From Oceaniovalibus sp. ACAM 378 (lineage in GTDB: Bacteria; Pseudomonadota; Alphaproteobacteria; Rhodobacterales; Rhodobacteraceae), in contig NZ_VSJK01000002.1 in NCBI RefSeq assembly GCF_008085915.1, positions 186,001 through 250,000 on the forward strand: a stretch of DNA of 64,000 nt, read 5' to 3'. The notes below the pieces were generated by a model, which was given only the letters and a program-made list of their open reading frames with translations, was not told the DNA's origin and made no database searches. This document shows positions 51,655-60,503 of this stretch, piece by piece. Both the position numbers and the translations under genes were made by a program. The stretch's first letter is position 1. Every line of letters begins with the position of its first letter.

Positions 51655-52355
51655 CGGCGGCGACCGATATTCATCTGCTGATCGTCGATGACGACGAGCG
51701 GATTCGCGGGTTGTTGCAGAAATTCCTGATGCGCAACGGGTTCTTTGTCTCTGCCGCACGGGATGCCGCACATGCGCGGCGTCTTCTGGAAGGGCTGGAT
51801 TTCGATCTGATGGTTCTGGATGTGATGATGCCGGGCGAAGACGGTATCGCCTTCACCCGGTCCCTGCGCCAGAAAATGACCGTTCCGATCCTCTTGCTCA
51901 CCGCGCGCGGCGAAACCGGCGACCGGATCACCGGGCTTGAGGCTGGCGCTGACGATTATCTGGCCAAACCGTTCGAGCCCAAGGAATTGCTGCTCAGGAT
52001 CAACGCGATTCTGCGGCGGGTGCCGGCGGAACAGTCGGCACCGGACGCGCCAAAGGTGCTGTACCTCGGGCCGGTACGCTATGACATCGAACGGGGCGAA
52101 ATGTGGTCGGGCACCGATCAGGTGCGGCTGACGGCGACGGAAAGTCAGCTGATGCGCATCTTTTCCGCCCAGCCGGGCGAGGTGATCACCCGCACGCAAT
52201 TGGTCGACGATCTGGGGCGCGGCAATGGCGGGGCGCAGGACCGCGCCATCGACGTGCAGATCACCCGCCTGCGCCGCAAGATTGAAACCGATCCGAAACA
52301 GCCAAGATACCTGCAAACTGTGCGCGGCGCGGGATACATGCTGGCGCCGGACTGA
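51651..52355 (+). CDS. OmpR-family response regulator, PetR-like
   Basis: The 234-residue protein has a receiver domain with acidic triad DDDERIRGLL (about 13-22), the phospho-acceptor D57 in DLMVLDVMMPGEDG and K107-region ADDYLAKPFEPKELLLR. A winged-helix effector domain follows (about 140-234, DRAIDVQITRLRRKIETDPK then QPRYLQTVRGAGYML). No histidine kinase is adjacent. It starts inside the MarR stop codon (ATGA). The pair resembles petP-petR, so PetR is the likely name, but I leave the symbol blank because the bc1 operon is not adjacent. Confidence 0.85.
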   Translation: MTAATDIHLLIVDDDERIRGLLQKFLMRNGFFVSAARDAAHARRLLEGLDFDLMVLDVMMPGEDGIAFTRSLRQKMTVPILLLTARGETGDRITGLEAGADDYLAKPFEPKELLLRINAILRRVPAEQSAPDAPKVLYLGPVRYDIERGEMWSGTDQVRLTATESQLMRIFSAQPGEVITRTQLVDDLGRGNGGAQDRAIDVQITRLRRKIETDPKQPRYLQTVRGAGYMLAPD

Positions 52356-52620
52356 GGGCGGTGACGGGATGATTGCCCCGGACCGGCAGTTTGCGCGACG
52401 CGCAAATTCGTTCCCGCGCGAAGATCTGACCCCCTGCAGCGATGCGACAGGGCGGGGCAACGGCCTTTGCGCCTGCCGATCGCCCTTGGTCGCATAAATT
52501 CGGACCCGGACGGAGCGTTTTTAGCGGTTCTCCCGTCCAGACGTGCGTGGGTCTTTCCTTTTAATTCTGCGCCGCTTAGGCTCCGATCCGGACCATTGTT
52601 CCACTAAAGGGAGAGAAACC

Positions 52621-53805
52621 ATGAAAAAACTGCTGATGGCCAGCGCGGCAGCGGCCCTGATGGCGGGTGCCGCCCATGCCGAAGACGTAAAGCTTGGAAT
52701 TCTGTTCGGGTTCACCGGCCCGCTGGAATCGCTTTCGCCGGATATGGCTGCGGGCGCTGAATTCGCGATCAAGGAAATCAATGATGCCGGTGGCGTTCTT
52801 GACGGTCAGATGGTCAGCGCCGTTCGCGGCGACACCGGATGTATCGACTCGAGCCTTGCCGTCGCATCCGCCGAGCGGCTGATCACCTCGGACAAAGTCA
52901 ATGGTATCGTTGGCGGCATGTGCTCCGGCGAGACCGGAGCGGTCTTGCAGAACGCGGCGATTCCGAACGGCGTCGTGATGATTTCGCCCTCGGCCACTTC
53001 GCCGGCACTCAGCACCGTCGAGGACAACGGGTTGTTCTTCCGCACCTCGCCCTCGGACGCCCGTCAGGGTCAGGTGATGGCGGACATCCTTAACGATCGC
53101 GGCATCAGCTCGGTCGCCGTGACCTATACCAACAACGACTATGGCAAGGGCTTGGCCGACGCGTTTGAGGAATCCTTCACCAAGGACGGCGGCACAGTGA
53201 CGATGAACGCCGCACATGAGGACGGCAAGGCGGATTATTCCGCCGAAGTTGGCGCGCTTGCTTCGGCTGGCGGCGATGTTCTGGTTGTGGTCGGCTATAT
53301 CGATCAGGGCGGCGCAGGGATGATCAGCGGCGCACTGGATTCCGGCGCATTTGATACGTTCATGTATCCCGACGGAATGGTGTCGGAAACGCTGGAAACG
53401 AACTTTGGCAGCCTGACCGAAGGCTCTTTTGGCCAGCTTCCAAGCGCTTCGGGCGACGGACCGGACCTGTACAACGAATTGGGCAAGGCCGCGGGCTTTG
53501 ATCCGACCGGCACGTTCTCGCCGGAATCCTATGACGCTGCGGCGCTGATCCTGCTGGCGATGCAGGCGGCCGGTTCCACCGATCCGAACGTCTATAAGGA
53601 CAAGGTGATGGATGTGGCCAACGCGCCGGGCGAAAAGATCCTGCCGGGCGAACTGGGCAAAGCGCTGCAAATCCTGAAGGATGGCGGCGAAGTCGATTAT
53701 GTCGGCGCCTCTGCGGTCGAACTGATCGGCAACGGCGAAAGTGCCGGCACCTATCGCGAGATCGAGATGAAAGGCGGCAAGATGGAAACGATCGGCTATC
53801 GCTGA
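52621..53805 (+). CDS. branched-chain amino acid ABC transporter, substrate-binding protein
   Basis: The 394-residue precursor has a signal peptide (MKKLLMASAAAALMAGAAHA) and a type I periplasmic-binding fold. The fold shows KLGILFGFTGPLESLSPDMA, CIDSSLAVASAERLITSDKV and VVGYIDQGGAGMISGALDSG. It is LivJ/LivK-like and would deliver ligand to the LivHMGF permease encoded downstream. The exact ligand (branched-chain amino acids, other amino acids or amides) cannot be read from sequence. A terminator-like hairpin follows it. Confidence 0.9.
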   Translation: MKKLLMASAAAALMAGAAHAEDVKLGILFGFTGPLESLSPDMAAGAEFAIKEINDAGGVLDGQMVSAVRGDTGCIDSSLAVASAERLITSDKVNGIVGGMCSGETGAVLQNAAIPNGVVMISPSATSPALSTVEDNGLFFRTSPSDARQGQVMADILNDRGISSVAVTYTNNDYGKGLADAFEESFTKDGGTVTMNAAHEDGKADYSAEVGALASAGGDVLVVVGYIDQGGAGMISGALDSGAFDTFMYPDGMVSETLETNFGSLTEGSFGQLPSASGDGPDLYNELGKAAGFDPTGTFSPESYDAAALILLAMQAAGSTDPNVYKDKVMDVANAPGEKILPGELGKALQILKDGGEVDYVGASAVELIGNGESAGTYREIEMKGGKMETIGYR

Positions 53806-53828
53806 TCGTTTGAATCCCGCTTGAACGT

Positions 53829-53858
53829 CCGGTCCGGGTCAACACCCGGGCCGGGTTT
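53829..53858 (+). terminator. hairpin after the binding-protein gene
   Basis: CCGGTCCGGGT pairs with ACCCGGGCCGG (one wobble) around CAAC, followed by GTTTCTC. It probably reduces read-through from the abundant binding-protein gene into the permease genes. Confidence 0.7.
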
Positions 53859-53939
53859 CTCAGACGTCAACACTTGCCGATGTGGAGTTTACGCCTCACG
53901 CAGCCGCACCCGCGACGGGGTGACCCACGGTTCAATTTG

Positions 53940-53967
53940 TTGCACTGTGAATGCGAAGCTCTATAGA
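53940..53967 (+). promoter_or_regulatory. candidate promoter ahead of livG
   Basis: TTGCAC and TATAGA are spaced by 16 bases, about 125 bases upstream of the livG start and downstream of the hairpin. This suggests separate initiation for the permease genes. By-eye match only. Confidence 0.35.
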
Positions 53968-54092
53968 CGGGCACAACAGGACAGGGTCCGCAATGGCGCC
54001 TCACCCGACCGGGCGGCGTCTGACGACGGAACTGACATAAAACCGCCCGCGCCGCAACGCGGTGACAGGGCGGAACGACAGGGGGACGATGG

Positions 54093-54875
54093 ATGATCGT
54101 GGTCGAAGATCTCCACAAGCATTTCGGTGGCTTTCATGCTGTCGACGGTGCCAGCCTTTCCTTTGCGGAGGGCGCGATTACCGGGCTGATCGGACCGAAC
54201 GGCGCGGGCAAGACCACGCTGTTCAACGTGATCGCCGGGGTGCACAAGCCGACATCGGGGCGTGTGACCATGGCCGGAGAAGATATCACCGGACTGCCGC
54301 CGCATGATCTGTTCCACAAGGGCGTTCTGCGGACGTTCCAGGTTGCCCATGAATTCCATTCGATGAGCTGTCGCGAGAACCTGATGATGGTGCCGGGCGG
54401 GCAATCGGGCGAGCGGCTGTGGAACACATGGTTCGGGCGCAAGCGTATCGCCGAAGAGGAGCGCGCGCTCAGGGCGAAAGCGGACGAGGTGCTGGATTTC
54501 CTGACCATCGGGCATCTTGCCGACCAGAAGGCGGGGCAGATTTCGGGCGGACAGAAAAAGCTGCTGGAACTGGGCCGCACGATGATGGTCGATGCACGGA
54601 TCGTGTTTCTGGACGAAGTCGGCGCGGGTGTGAACCGCACTCTGCTGAACGTGATCGGCGATGCGATCATCCGTCTGAACAAGGAACGCGGCTATACTTT
54701 CGTCGTCATCGAGCACGACATGGATTTCATTGCCCGCCTTTGCGATCCGGTGATCTGCATGGCCGAGGGGCGCGTTCTGGCCGCCGGCACGCTGGATCAG
54801 ATCAAGGCGAATGAGCAGGTGATCGAGGCCTATCTCGGCACCGGGCTGAAGAACCGTGAAAAGGTCGGCGCATGA
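54093..54875 (+). CDS. livG: LivG-type ABC transporter ATP-binding protein
   Basis: The 260-residue ATPase has Walker A (GLIGPNGAGKTTLFNVIAG), a signature loop QISGGQKKLLELGRTM and a Walker B strand ending VFLDEVGAGV. The usual DEP is DEV here. The insertion after Walker A, with AHEFHSMSCRENLMMVPGGQ, is LivG-like. It powers transport together with LivF. Its stop overlaps a 36-residue ORF (ATGA). Confidence 0.9.
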   Translation: MIVVEDLHKHFGGFHAVDGASLSFAEGAITGLIGPNGAGKTTLFNVIAGVHKPTSGRVTMAGEDITGLPPHDLFHKGVLRTFQVAHEFHSMSCRENLMMVPGGQSGERLWNTWFGRKRIAEEERALRAKADEVLDFLTIGHLADQKAGQISGGQKKLLELGRTMMVDARIVFLDEVGAGVNRTLLNVIGDAIIRLNKERGYTFVVIEHDMDFIARLCDPVICMAEGRVLAAGTLDQIKANEQVIEAYLGTGLKNREKVGA

Positions 54876-54982
54876 GCGGCGCGATTTGCCAAGACGGTTT
54901 GGCCACACTGCGTTTCTTTGTCGGGGGCGTTGCTCGTGCCGGGGCGACCCTCGCGGTAAATCTGGAGCCAGAGCAAGCATGA
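54872..54982 (+). CDS. 36-residue ORF bridging livG and livF
   Basis: The frame begins in the ATGA overlap with livG (54872-54875) and ends with a TGA at 54980-54982 that overlaps the livF ATG at 54979 (another ATGA). The product (MSGAICQDGLATLRFFVGGV then ARAGATLAVNLEPEQA) is unrecognised. It exactly fills the apparent gap between the genes, so translational coupling is the simplest explanation. Confidence 0.4.
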   Translation: MSGAICQDGLATLRFFVGGVARAGATLAVNLEPEQA

Positions 54983-55803
54983 GCAGCGATCCTTACGGCG
55001 ACCGGGGCAACAAGGACGTCTCTGTTGCCAACCCCAAAGGCACCGGAACCGCGCACCCCGTAAAACGCGGCGGCAGCGCCCATCCGGCACCCGGCGGTCC
55101 ATTTCTGATCGCCGAGGGCATGACCGGCGGCTATGGCACCGGGCCGGATATCCTGCACGACTGCACCATCGCCGTGGAAAAGGGCGAGATCGCGGTGATC
55201 GTCGGGCCGAACGGCGCCGGTAAATCCACAGCGATGAAAGCGGTGTTCGGCATGCTCGACCTGCGGGCGGGGCATGTGCGTCTGGATGGTCAGGACATCA
55301 CCGCACTGTCGCCCCAGGACCGGGTGGCGCGGGGCATGGGGTTCGTGCCGCAGACCAGCAATATCTTCACCTCGATGACAGTTGAGGAGAATCTGGAAAT
55401 GGGTGCGTTTATCCGCACTGACGATTTTTCCGACACGATGGAGCAGATATTCGACCTGTTCCCGATCCTGCGCGAAAAACGCCGCCAGCCCGCCGGAGAG
55501 CTTTCGGGTGGCCAGCGCCAACAGGTGGCCGTGGGCCGCGCGCTGATGACCAAGCCGAAACTGCTGATGCTGGATGAACCGACCGCCGGTGTCAGCCCGA
55601 TCGTCATGGACGAGTTGTTTGACCGTATCATCGAAGTGGCGCGCACCGGCATCCCGATCCTGATGGTTGAACAGAACGCCCGTCAGGCGCTGGAGATCGC
55701 CGACAAGGGCTATGTCATGGTGCAGGGGGCCAACGCATATACCGGCACCGGCAAAGAGCTTTTGGTCAACGAGGATGTCCGCAAGAGTTTCCTTGGGGGA
55801 TGA
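54979..55803 (+). CDS. livF: LivF-type ABC transporter ATP-binding protein
   Basis: This 274-residue ATPase has Walker A (VIVGPNGAGKSTAMKAVFGM), signature ELSGGQRQQVAVGRAL and Walker B KLLMLDEPTAGVSP. The LivF C-terminus includes VEQNARQALEIADKGYVMVQ. An N-terminal extension of about 40 polar residues precedes the core and is longer than in most LivF. The start is fixed by the ATGA overlap with the bridging ORF; the open frame upstream has no such support. Its stop shares bases with the next micro-ORF start. Confidence 0.9.
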   Translation: MSSDPYGDRGNKDVSVANPKGTGTAHPVKRGGSAHPAPGGPFLIAEGMTGGYGTGPDILHDCTIAVEKGEIAVIVGPNGAGKSTAMKAVFGMLDLRAGHVRLDGQDITALSPQDRVARGMGFVPQTSNIFTSMTVEENLEMGAFIRTDDFSDTMEQIFDLFPILREKRRQPAGELSGGQRQQVAVGRALMTKPKLLMLDEPTAGVSPIVMDELFDRIIEVARTGIPILMVEQNARQALEIADKGYVMVQGANAYTGTGKELLVNEDVRKSFLGG

Positions 55804-55856
55804 TGATGCGCAACCGTTTTCAATTTACCTGTTACCGCACTGGGGCGACTGACTGA
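55803..55856 (+). CDS. 17-residue ORF bridging livF and livH
   Basis: It begins at the final A of the livF TGA (TGATG) and encodes MMRNRFQFTCYRTGATD. Its own TGA at 55854-55856 shares its A with the livH ATG (TGATG again). It fills the 52-base gap completely. It is probably a ribosome-delivery bridge rather than a functional peptide. Confidence 0.35.
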   Translation: MMRNRFQFTCYRTGATD

Positions 55857-56866
55857 TGGATCTTCTCAACGCCTTCGTCTCGCTTGCAAACTATGTGCTG
55901 ATCCCCGGCATCGCCTATGGCAGTCAGCTGGCGCTTGGTGCGCTGGGGGTTACGCTGGTTTATGGCATCCTGCGGTTCTCGAATTTCGCCCATGGCGACA
56001 CGATGGCCTTTGGCGCGATGATCACCGTTCTCATGACATGGTGGTTGCAATCTCTGGGGGTCAGTCTTGGGCCGTTGCCCACCGCGCTGCTGGCGCTGCC
56101 TTTCGGGATTGCCGGGTGTATCCTTTTGCTTCTGGCCACGGACCGGGCGGTTTATCACTTCTACCGCGAGAAGAAGGCAAAGCCGGTGATCCTGGCAATC
56201 GTGTCGCTTGGCGTGATGTTCATCATGAACGGCATCGTCCGGTTCATCATCGGCCCCGACGATCAACGGTTTCTGGACGGCGAGAGGTTCCTGATTTCCG
56301 CGGGGGATTTCAAAAAGATGACCGGGCTGGAAGAGGGGCTTGCGATCAAGACCACGCAGGTCATCACGGTAATCACTGCGATCATCGTGGTCTCTCTGCT
56401 GTTCTGGTTCCTGAACCGCACGCGGTCCGGAAAATCCATGCGCGCCTATTCCGACAACGAAGATCTGGCGCTGCTGTCGGGGATCAACCCCGAACGGGTG
56501 GTGATGCTGACCTGGGTCATCGTCGGGGCGCTGGCGACCGTGGCGGGGGTACTTTACGGGCTCGACAAATCCTTCAAGCCGTTCACCTATTTTCAGCTTT
56601 TACTGCCGATCTTTGCCAGTGCGATTGTCGGAGGCCTAGGCAGTCCGGTGGGCGCAATCGCGGGGGGCTTTGTGATCGCCTTTTCCGAGGTGACGATCAC
56701 CTATGCCTGGAAAAAGGTACTGGGATACATGATGCCCGACAGTCTGGCACCTGACGGGTTGGTGCAGCTTTTAAGCACTGATTACAAATTTGCGGTCAGT
56801 TTCGCGATCCTGCTGATCGTGCTGCTGTTCAAGCCAACGGGATTGTTCAAGGGGCAGTCGGTATGA
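55856..56866 (+). CDS. livH: LivH-type ABC transporter permease
   Basis: The 336-residue polytopic protein has the family opening PGIAYGSQLALGALGVTLVY and GILRFSNFAHGDTMAFGAMI. The later EAA-like region reads VVGGLGSPVGAIAGGFVIAF, with about eight membrane helices. It forms half of the translocation pathway with LivM. Its start overlaps the bridging ORF, and its stop overlaps livM (ATGA). Confidence 0.92.
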   Translation: MDLLNAFVSLANYVLIPGIAYGSQLALGALGVTLVYGILRFSNFAHGDTMAFGAMITVLMTWWLQSLGVSLGPLPTALLALPFGIAGCILLLLATDRAVYHFYREKKAKPVILAIVSLGVMFIMNGIVRFIIGPDDQRFLDGERFLISAGDFKKMTGLEEGLAIKTTQVITVITAIIVVSLLFWFLNRTRSGKSMRAYSDNEDLALLSGINPERVVMLTWVIVGALATVAGVLYGLDKSFKPFTYFQLLLPIFASAIVGGLGSPVGAIAGGFVIAFSEVTITYAWKKVLGYMMPDSLAPDGLVQLLSTDYKFAVSFAILLIVLLFKPTGLFKGQSV

Positions 56867-58167
56867 ACGATATCGTCAGAAATGTCGGCCTGTTCGCCAT
56901 CGTCGGCGTGTTGATCCTGCTGACCGGTTTCCTGCAAAGCTGGAACGCGGCGCTGCTGATCCTCAACATGGGGCTGATTTCCGCTGTCATGGCGCTGGGG
57001 GTAAACCTGCAATGGGGGTTTGCCGGGTTGTTCAATATCGGCGTGATGGGCTTTGTGGCCCTTGGCGGGCTGGCGACAGTTCTGGTGTCGATGCCGCCCA
57101 CGACCGAGGCTTGGGCCGTCGGCGGTCTGCGGGTGATGCTTGGTCTTGTGCTGGGGGCTGCAACCATCATCGCCGGGGTTCTGACCTATCGGACGATGAA
57201 GCCGGGCCGGGCGCGGGCAATCGCGATGATTGTCGTGCTGGTCGCCGGATTTTTCATCTTTCGCGCCGTTCTGGACCCGGGTGTCGAACTGATCGAGGCG
57301 GTTAACCCGGCGGCAACCGGATATCTTGGCGGGTTGGGCCTGCCGGTGATCGTCGCCTGGCCCGTGGGCGGTGTTCTGGCGGCAGGCGTGGCTTGGCTGA
57401 TCGGCAAGACGGCGCTTGGGCTGCGCTCGGACTATCTTGCCATTGCGACGCTGGGGATCGCCGAAATCATCATTGCCGTGCTCAAGAACGAGGATTGGAT
57501 GTCGCGGGGCGTGAAGAACGTGATCGGCATTCCGCGCCCGGTCCCGTTCGAGATCGATCTGCAGAACGATCCGGGCTTTGTCGAACGGGCCGCGGGGATC
57601 GGATTTGACCCGGTGATGGCCTCGACGCTTTATGTCAAACTGCTCTATGCTGGGCTGTTTCTTGTGGTGCTGGTGGTATTGCTGTGGTTGGCGCAGATGG
57701 CGCTGGCCAGCCCGTGGGGGCGGATGCTGCGCGCGATCCGCGACAATGAGGTTTCGGCCGAAGCCATGGGCAAGGATGTCAAAAAGCGGCATTTGCAGGT
57801 GTTTATTCTTGGCAGCGCCATTTGTGGCATCGCAGGCGCGATGATGACCACGCTGGACGGGCAGTTGACGCCAAGCAGTTACCAGCCGCTGCGTTTCACA
57901 TTTCTGGTCTGGGTGATGGTGATTGTCGGCGGGTCGGGCAACAATTTCGGTGCTGTGCTGGGCGGATTCCTGATCTGGTTCCTTTGGGTCCAGGTCGAGC
58001 CGATGGGACGGCTGTTGATGGATTTGATCACCGCAGGAATGGCAGATGGCTATTGGCTCAAGGAGCATCTGATTGAATCGGCGGCGCATATGCGGTTGCT
58101 GACCATGGGGATTGTCCTGCTGCTGGTGCTGCGGTTCAGCCCAAGGGGATTGATCCCCGAGAAATAA
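56863..58167 (+). CDS. livM: LivM-type ABC transporter permease
   Basis: The 434-residue permease has the conserved MALGVNLQWGFAGLFNIGVM stretch and GLRSDYLAIATLGIAEIIIA. The C-terminal IVGGSGNNFGAVLGGFLIWF contains the coupling region. It is longer than typical LivM because of extra N-terminal helices (about residues 70-180). It ends the liv operon. Confidence 0.92.
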   Translation: MNDIVRNVGLFAIVGVLILLTGFLQSWNAALLILNMGLISAVMALGVNLQWGFAGLFNIGVMGFVALGGLATVLVSMPPTTEAWAVGGLRVMLGLVLGAATIIAGVLTYRTMKPGRARAIAMIVVLVAGFFIFRAVLDPGVELIEAVNPAATGYLGGLGLPVIVAWPVGGVLAAGVAWLIGKTALGLRSDYLAIATLGIAEIIIAVLKNEDWMSRGVKNVIGIPRPVPFEIDLQNDPGFVERAAGIGFDPVMASTLYVKLLYAGLFLVVLVVLLWLAQMALASPWGRMLRAIRDNEVSAEAMGKDVKKRHLQVFILGSAICGIAGAMMTTLDGQLTPSSYQPLRFTFLVWVMVIVGGSGNNFGAVLGGFLIWFLWVQVEPMGRLLMDLITAGMADGYWLKEHLIESAAHMRLLTMGIVLLLVLRFSPRGLIPEK

Positions 58168-58406
58168 GGGCGCTGGAGCCGGGCTGCGGCAAAATTGTCT
58201 TATGCGGTTGCCCGAGCAGGGCCTGCGCCGGGAGGGTGCAGCGGCTTCCGGGTTTGGCGCTGTTGTGTTAGATATCAGATCCGGTTCGAGAAAAAACCGC
58301 AACTTCAAAGCACTGGGCTTGCTTTATCCCTGATCGTTCCGCGCTGATGAAATCTGAATGACATCGGCGGGGATCATGAGGGGCTAAGATCGGGGGTGGC
58401 TTGCAA

Positions 58407-59327
58407 ATGATCTATTACGCGCATGACGATGGGTTGAAACACGAAAATCCACCGGGCCATCCCGAACAGGTTGCACGGCTTGAAGCAGTTCGTGCCGCGA
58501 TGGCGGGGATGGATCTGGATCGGCGTGCAGCGCCTCTATGCGATGATCAGGAAATTCTGCGATGTCACCCGCAGACCTATCTGGACCGGGTGATCGCCAC
58601 CTCGCCGAGGGAAGGCTGGCGCTCGCTGGATCCCGATACATCAATGTCGCCGGGCACCTTGACGGCGGCACGTCGCGCGGTCGGCGGCTGCGTCGCGGCG
58701 GTGGATGCGGTTCTGGGCGGCGAATCACGGACCGCCTTTGTCGGCTGTCGCCCACCGGGGCACCATGCCGAAACGGCAACGGCCATGGGGTTCTGCCTGT
58801 TCGGCAACATCGCCATCGCCGCGAAACGGGCGCTGGATCATCACGGGCTGTCCCGCGTCGCCATCGTTGATTTCGATGTGCATCACGGCAACGGCACACA
58901 GGATCTTTTGTGGGACGAGGCGCGCGCGCTTTTCGTGTCGTCGCACCAGATGCCGCTGTTTCCCGGTTCGGGGCACTCGCGTGAGGTCGGGGCCCATGAA
59001 AACGTGCTGAATCTGCCGCTGGACGAGGGCACCGGATCGGCCGAGATGCGGCGCGTGTACGAGGATTCCGCCTTTCCCGCGCTGCGTGAATTTGCGCCGG
59101 AACTTATTCTTGTTTCCGCTGGATTTGACGCCCACCGGGCCGATCCGCTGGCGGGGCTGAACTGGTCCACCGAAGATTTCGGCTGGATCACCGGACGGCT
59201 GTGCGATCTGGCCGATGACCTGTGTGACGGGCGCATCGTCTCGACACTTGAGGGCGGATATGATCTGGCGGCGCTGGGCGCGTCCGTGGCGGCCCATGTG
59301 AAGGTTCTGAAGGAGCGGAGCGGATGA
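58407..59327 (+). CDS. histone deacetylase superfamily amidohydrolase
   Basis: This 306-residue zinc hydrolase shows HPEQVARLEAVRAAMAGMDL, the catalytic pair in FVGCRPPGHHAETATAMGFC and metal ligands in AIVDFDVHHGNGTQDLLWDE. SAGFDAHRADPLAGLNWSTE follows near the C-terminus. Bacterial relatives deacetylate acetylpolyamines or other acetylated small molecules, or activate acetyl-CoA synthetase as AcuC does. Its stop overlaps xseB (ATGA). The ATG at 58407 is chosen, preceded by a GGGGGTGG stretch. Confidence 0.92.
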   Translation: MIYYAHDDGLKHENPPGHPEQVARLEAVRAAMAGMDLDRRAAPLCDDQEILRCHPQTYLDRVIATSPREGWRSLDPDTSMSPGTLTAARRAVGGCVAAVDAVLGGESRTAFVGCRPPGHHAETATAMGFCLFGNIAIAAKRALDHHGLSRVAIVDFDVHHGNGTQDLLWDEARALFVSSHQMPLFPGSGHSREVGAHENVLNLPLDEGTGSAEMRRVYEDSAFPALREFAPELILVSAGFDAHRADPLAGLNWSTEDFGWITGRLCDLADDLCDGRIVSTLEGGYDLAALGASVAAHVKVLKERSG

Positions 59328-59566
59328 GCGATCAGACAGTCGGAGAGATGAGTTTCGAACAGGCGATGGCCGAACTTGAAAAAGTGGTCGGCCAATTGGA
59401 ATCGGGCAATGTGCCGCTGGACGAGTCGATCACGCTGTATGAACGCGGCGCGGCCCTCAAGGCGCGCTGCGAGGCAAAGCTGAAGGAAGCCGAGGAAAAG
59501 GTGGCCGCGATCACTCTGGACCGCGACGGCCAGCCGACGGGAACCACCCCGTTCGACGATGCCTGA
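59324..59566 (+). CDS. xseB: exodeoxyribonuclease VII small subunit
   Basis: The 80-residue protein contains SFEQAMAELEKVVGQLESGN and VPLDESITLYERGAALKARC, the diagnostic XseB helices. It is the small subunit of exonuclease VII, several copies of which pack around XseA. It is coupled to the HDAC-like gene by ATGA and precedes ispA by 49 bases, the standard order in this group. Confidence 0.96.
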   Translation: MSDQTVGEMSFEQAMAELEKVVGQLESGNVPLDESITLYERGAALKARCEAKLKEAEEKVAAITLDRDGQPTGTTPFDDA

Positions 59567-59615
59567 GGCGGACGTTTTCCTTGAGTATCTTCAGCAATAA
59601 AATGTGCGTGTTGGC

Positions 59616-60491
59616 ATGAACCGGTTTCATCGGCGTCTGACCGAAAGTGCGGCTGCGGTGCAGGGCCGCCTTGACCTTGCGCTGTCCCGGCTGGCCGATG
59701 TGCCGGTGGTTGATGCCATGCGCTGGGCCTGTCACGGCGGCAAGGGGCTGCGCGGCTTTCTGGTGACCGAAGGCGCGGCGCTGTACGGTGTACCGATGGA
59801 CCGCGCGGTGACGGCGGCGGCGGCGATCGAGGCCTTGCACGCCTACTCGCTGGTCCATGACGATCTGCCCTGTATGGACGACGACGCTCTGCGGCGTGGC
59901 CGGCCCACGGTGCATGTGAAATGGGATCAGGCGGTGGCGGTTCTGGCTGGCGATGCGCTCCAGTCGCTGGCCTTTGATCTTTTGGCTGATCCGGCGTGTC
60001 ATCGCGATGCTGCGGTGCGGGTCTCTCTGATCGGATCGCTGGCGCGAGCGGCGGGGGCACAGGGGATGGTGCTGGGTCAAGCGCTGGACATCGCGGCAGA
60101 AAGTGCCGCAACGCCGCTGACCCTGACACAGATCGAAGCCTTGCAGGCGGGCAAGACCGGGGCGCTGATCCGCTGGTCGGGCGAGGCCGGTGCGCTGCTC
60201 GCCGGGGCCGATCCTGCGCCTATGGCGCGCTATGCGACGGCGCTGGGGCTGGCGTTTCAGATTGCCGACGACCTGCTGGATGCAACCGGCGATGCTGCTG
60301 CAATGGGCAAGGCGGCAGGCAAGGACGCGGGCGCGGGCAAGGCGACATTCGTGTCCCTGCTGGGTGTCGAGGGCGCAAGGGCGCGTGCAAGGGCGCTCGT
60401 CGACGAGGCCTGCGAGGCGCTGGCGTCTTTTGGAGAGCGGGCCGAGGCACTGCGCGGCTGTGCCGCCTTTGTCGTGGAACGAGATCGCTGA
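59616..60491 (+). CDS. ispA: farnesyl diphosphate synthase
   Basis: This 291-residue prenyl synthase has the first aspartate-rich motif YSLVHDDLPCMDDDALRRGR (about 78-97). The second is in AFQIADDLLDATGDAAAMGK (about 216-235). The usual GGKRLRP motif reads GGKGLRGFLV, a form I have seen in this bacterial group. It condenses IPP with DMAPP and GPP to C15 diphosphate for carotenoids and quinones. The start at ATG 59616 is preferred to GTG 59604. Confidence 0.95.
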   Translation: MNRFHRRLTESAAAVQGRLDLALSRLADVPVVDAMRWACHGGKGLRGFLVTEGAALYGVPMDRAVTAAAAIEALHAYSLVHDDLPCMDDDALRRGRPTVHVKWDQAVAVLAGDALQSLAFDLLADPACHRDAAVRVSLIGSLARAAGAQGMVLGQALDIAAESAATPLTLTQIEALQAGKTGALIRWSGEAGALLAGADPAPMARYATALGLAFQIADDLLDATGDAAAMGKAAGKDAGAGKATFVSLLGVEGARARARALVDEACEALASFGERAEALRGCAAFVVERDR

Positions 60492-60503
60492 CGGCGGGAA
60501 TTT

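Noticed and set aside
53821-54096. Open frame ending in an ATGA overlap with livG
   Set aside because: It resembles the liv bridges but has no ATG and spans a terminator-like hairpin, so I did not call it.
56782-58308. 508-residue minus-strand frame opposite livM
   Set aside because: Antisense shadow of a membrane-protein gene, rich in Gln/His/Arg.
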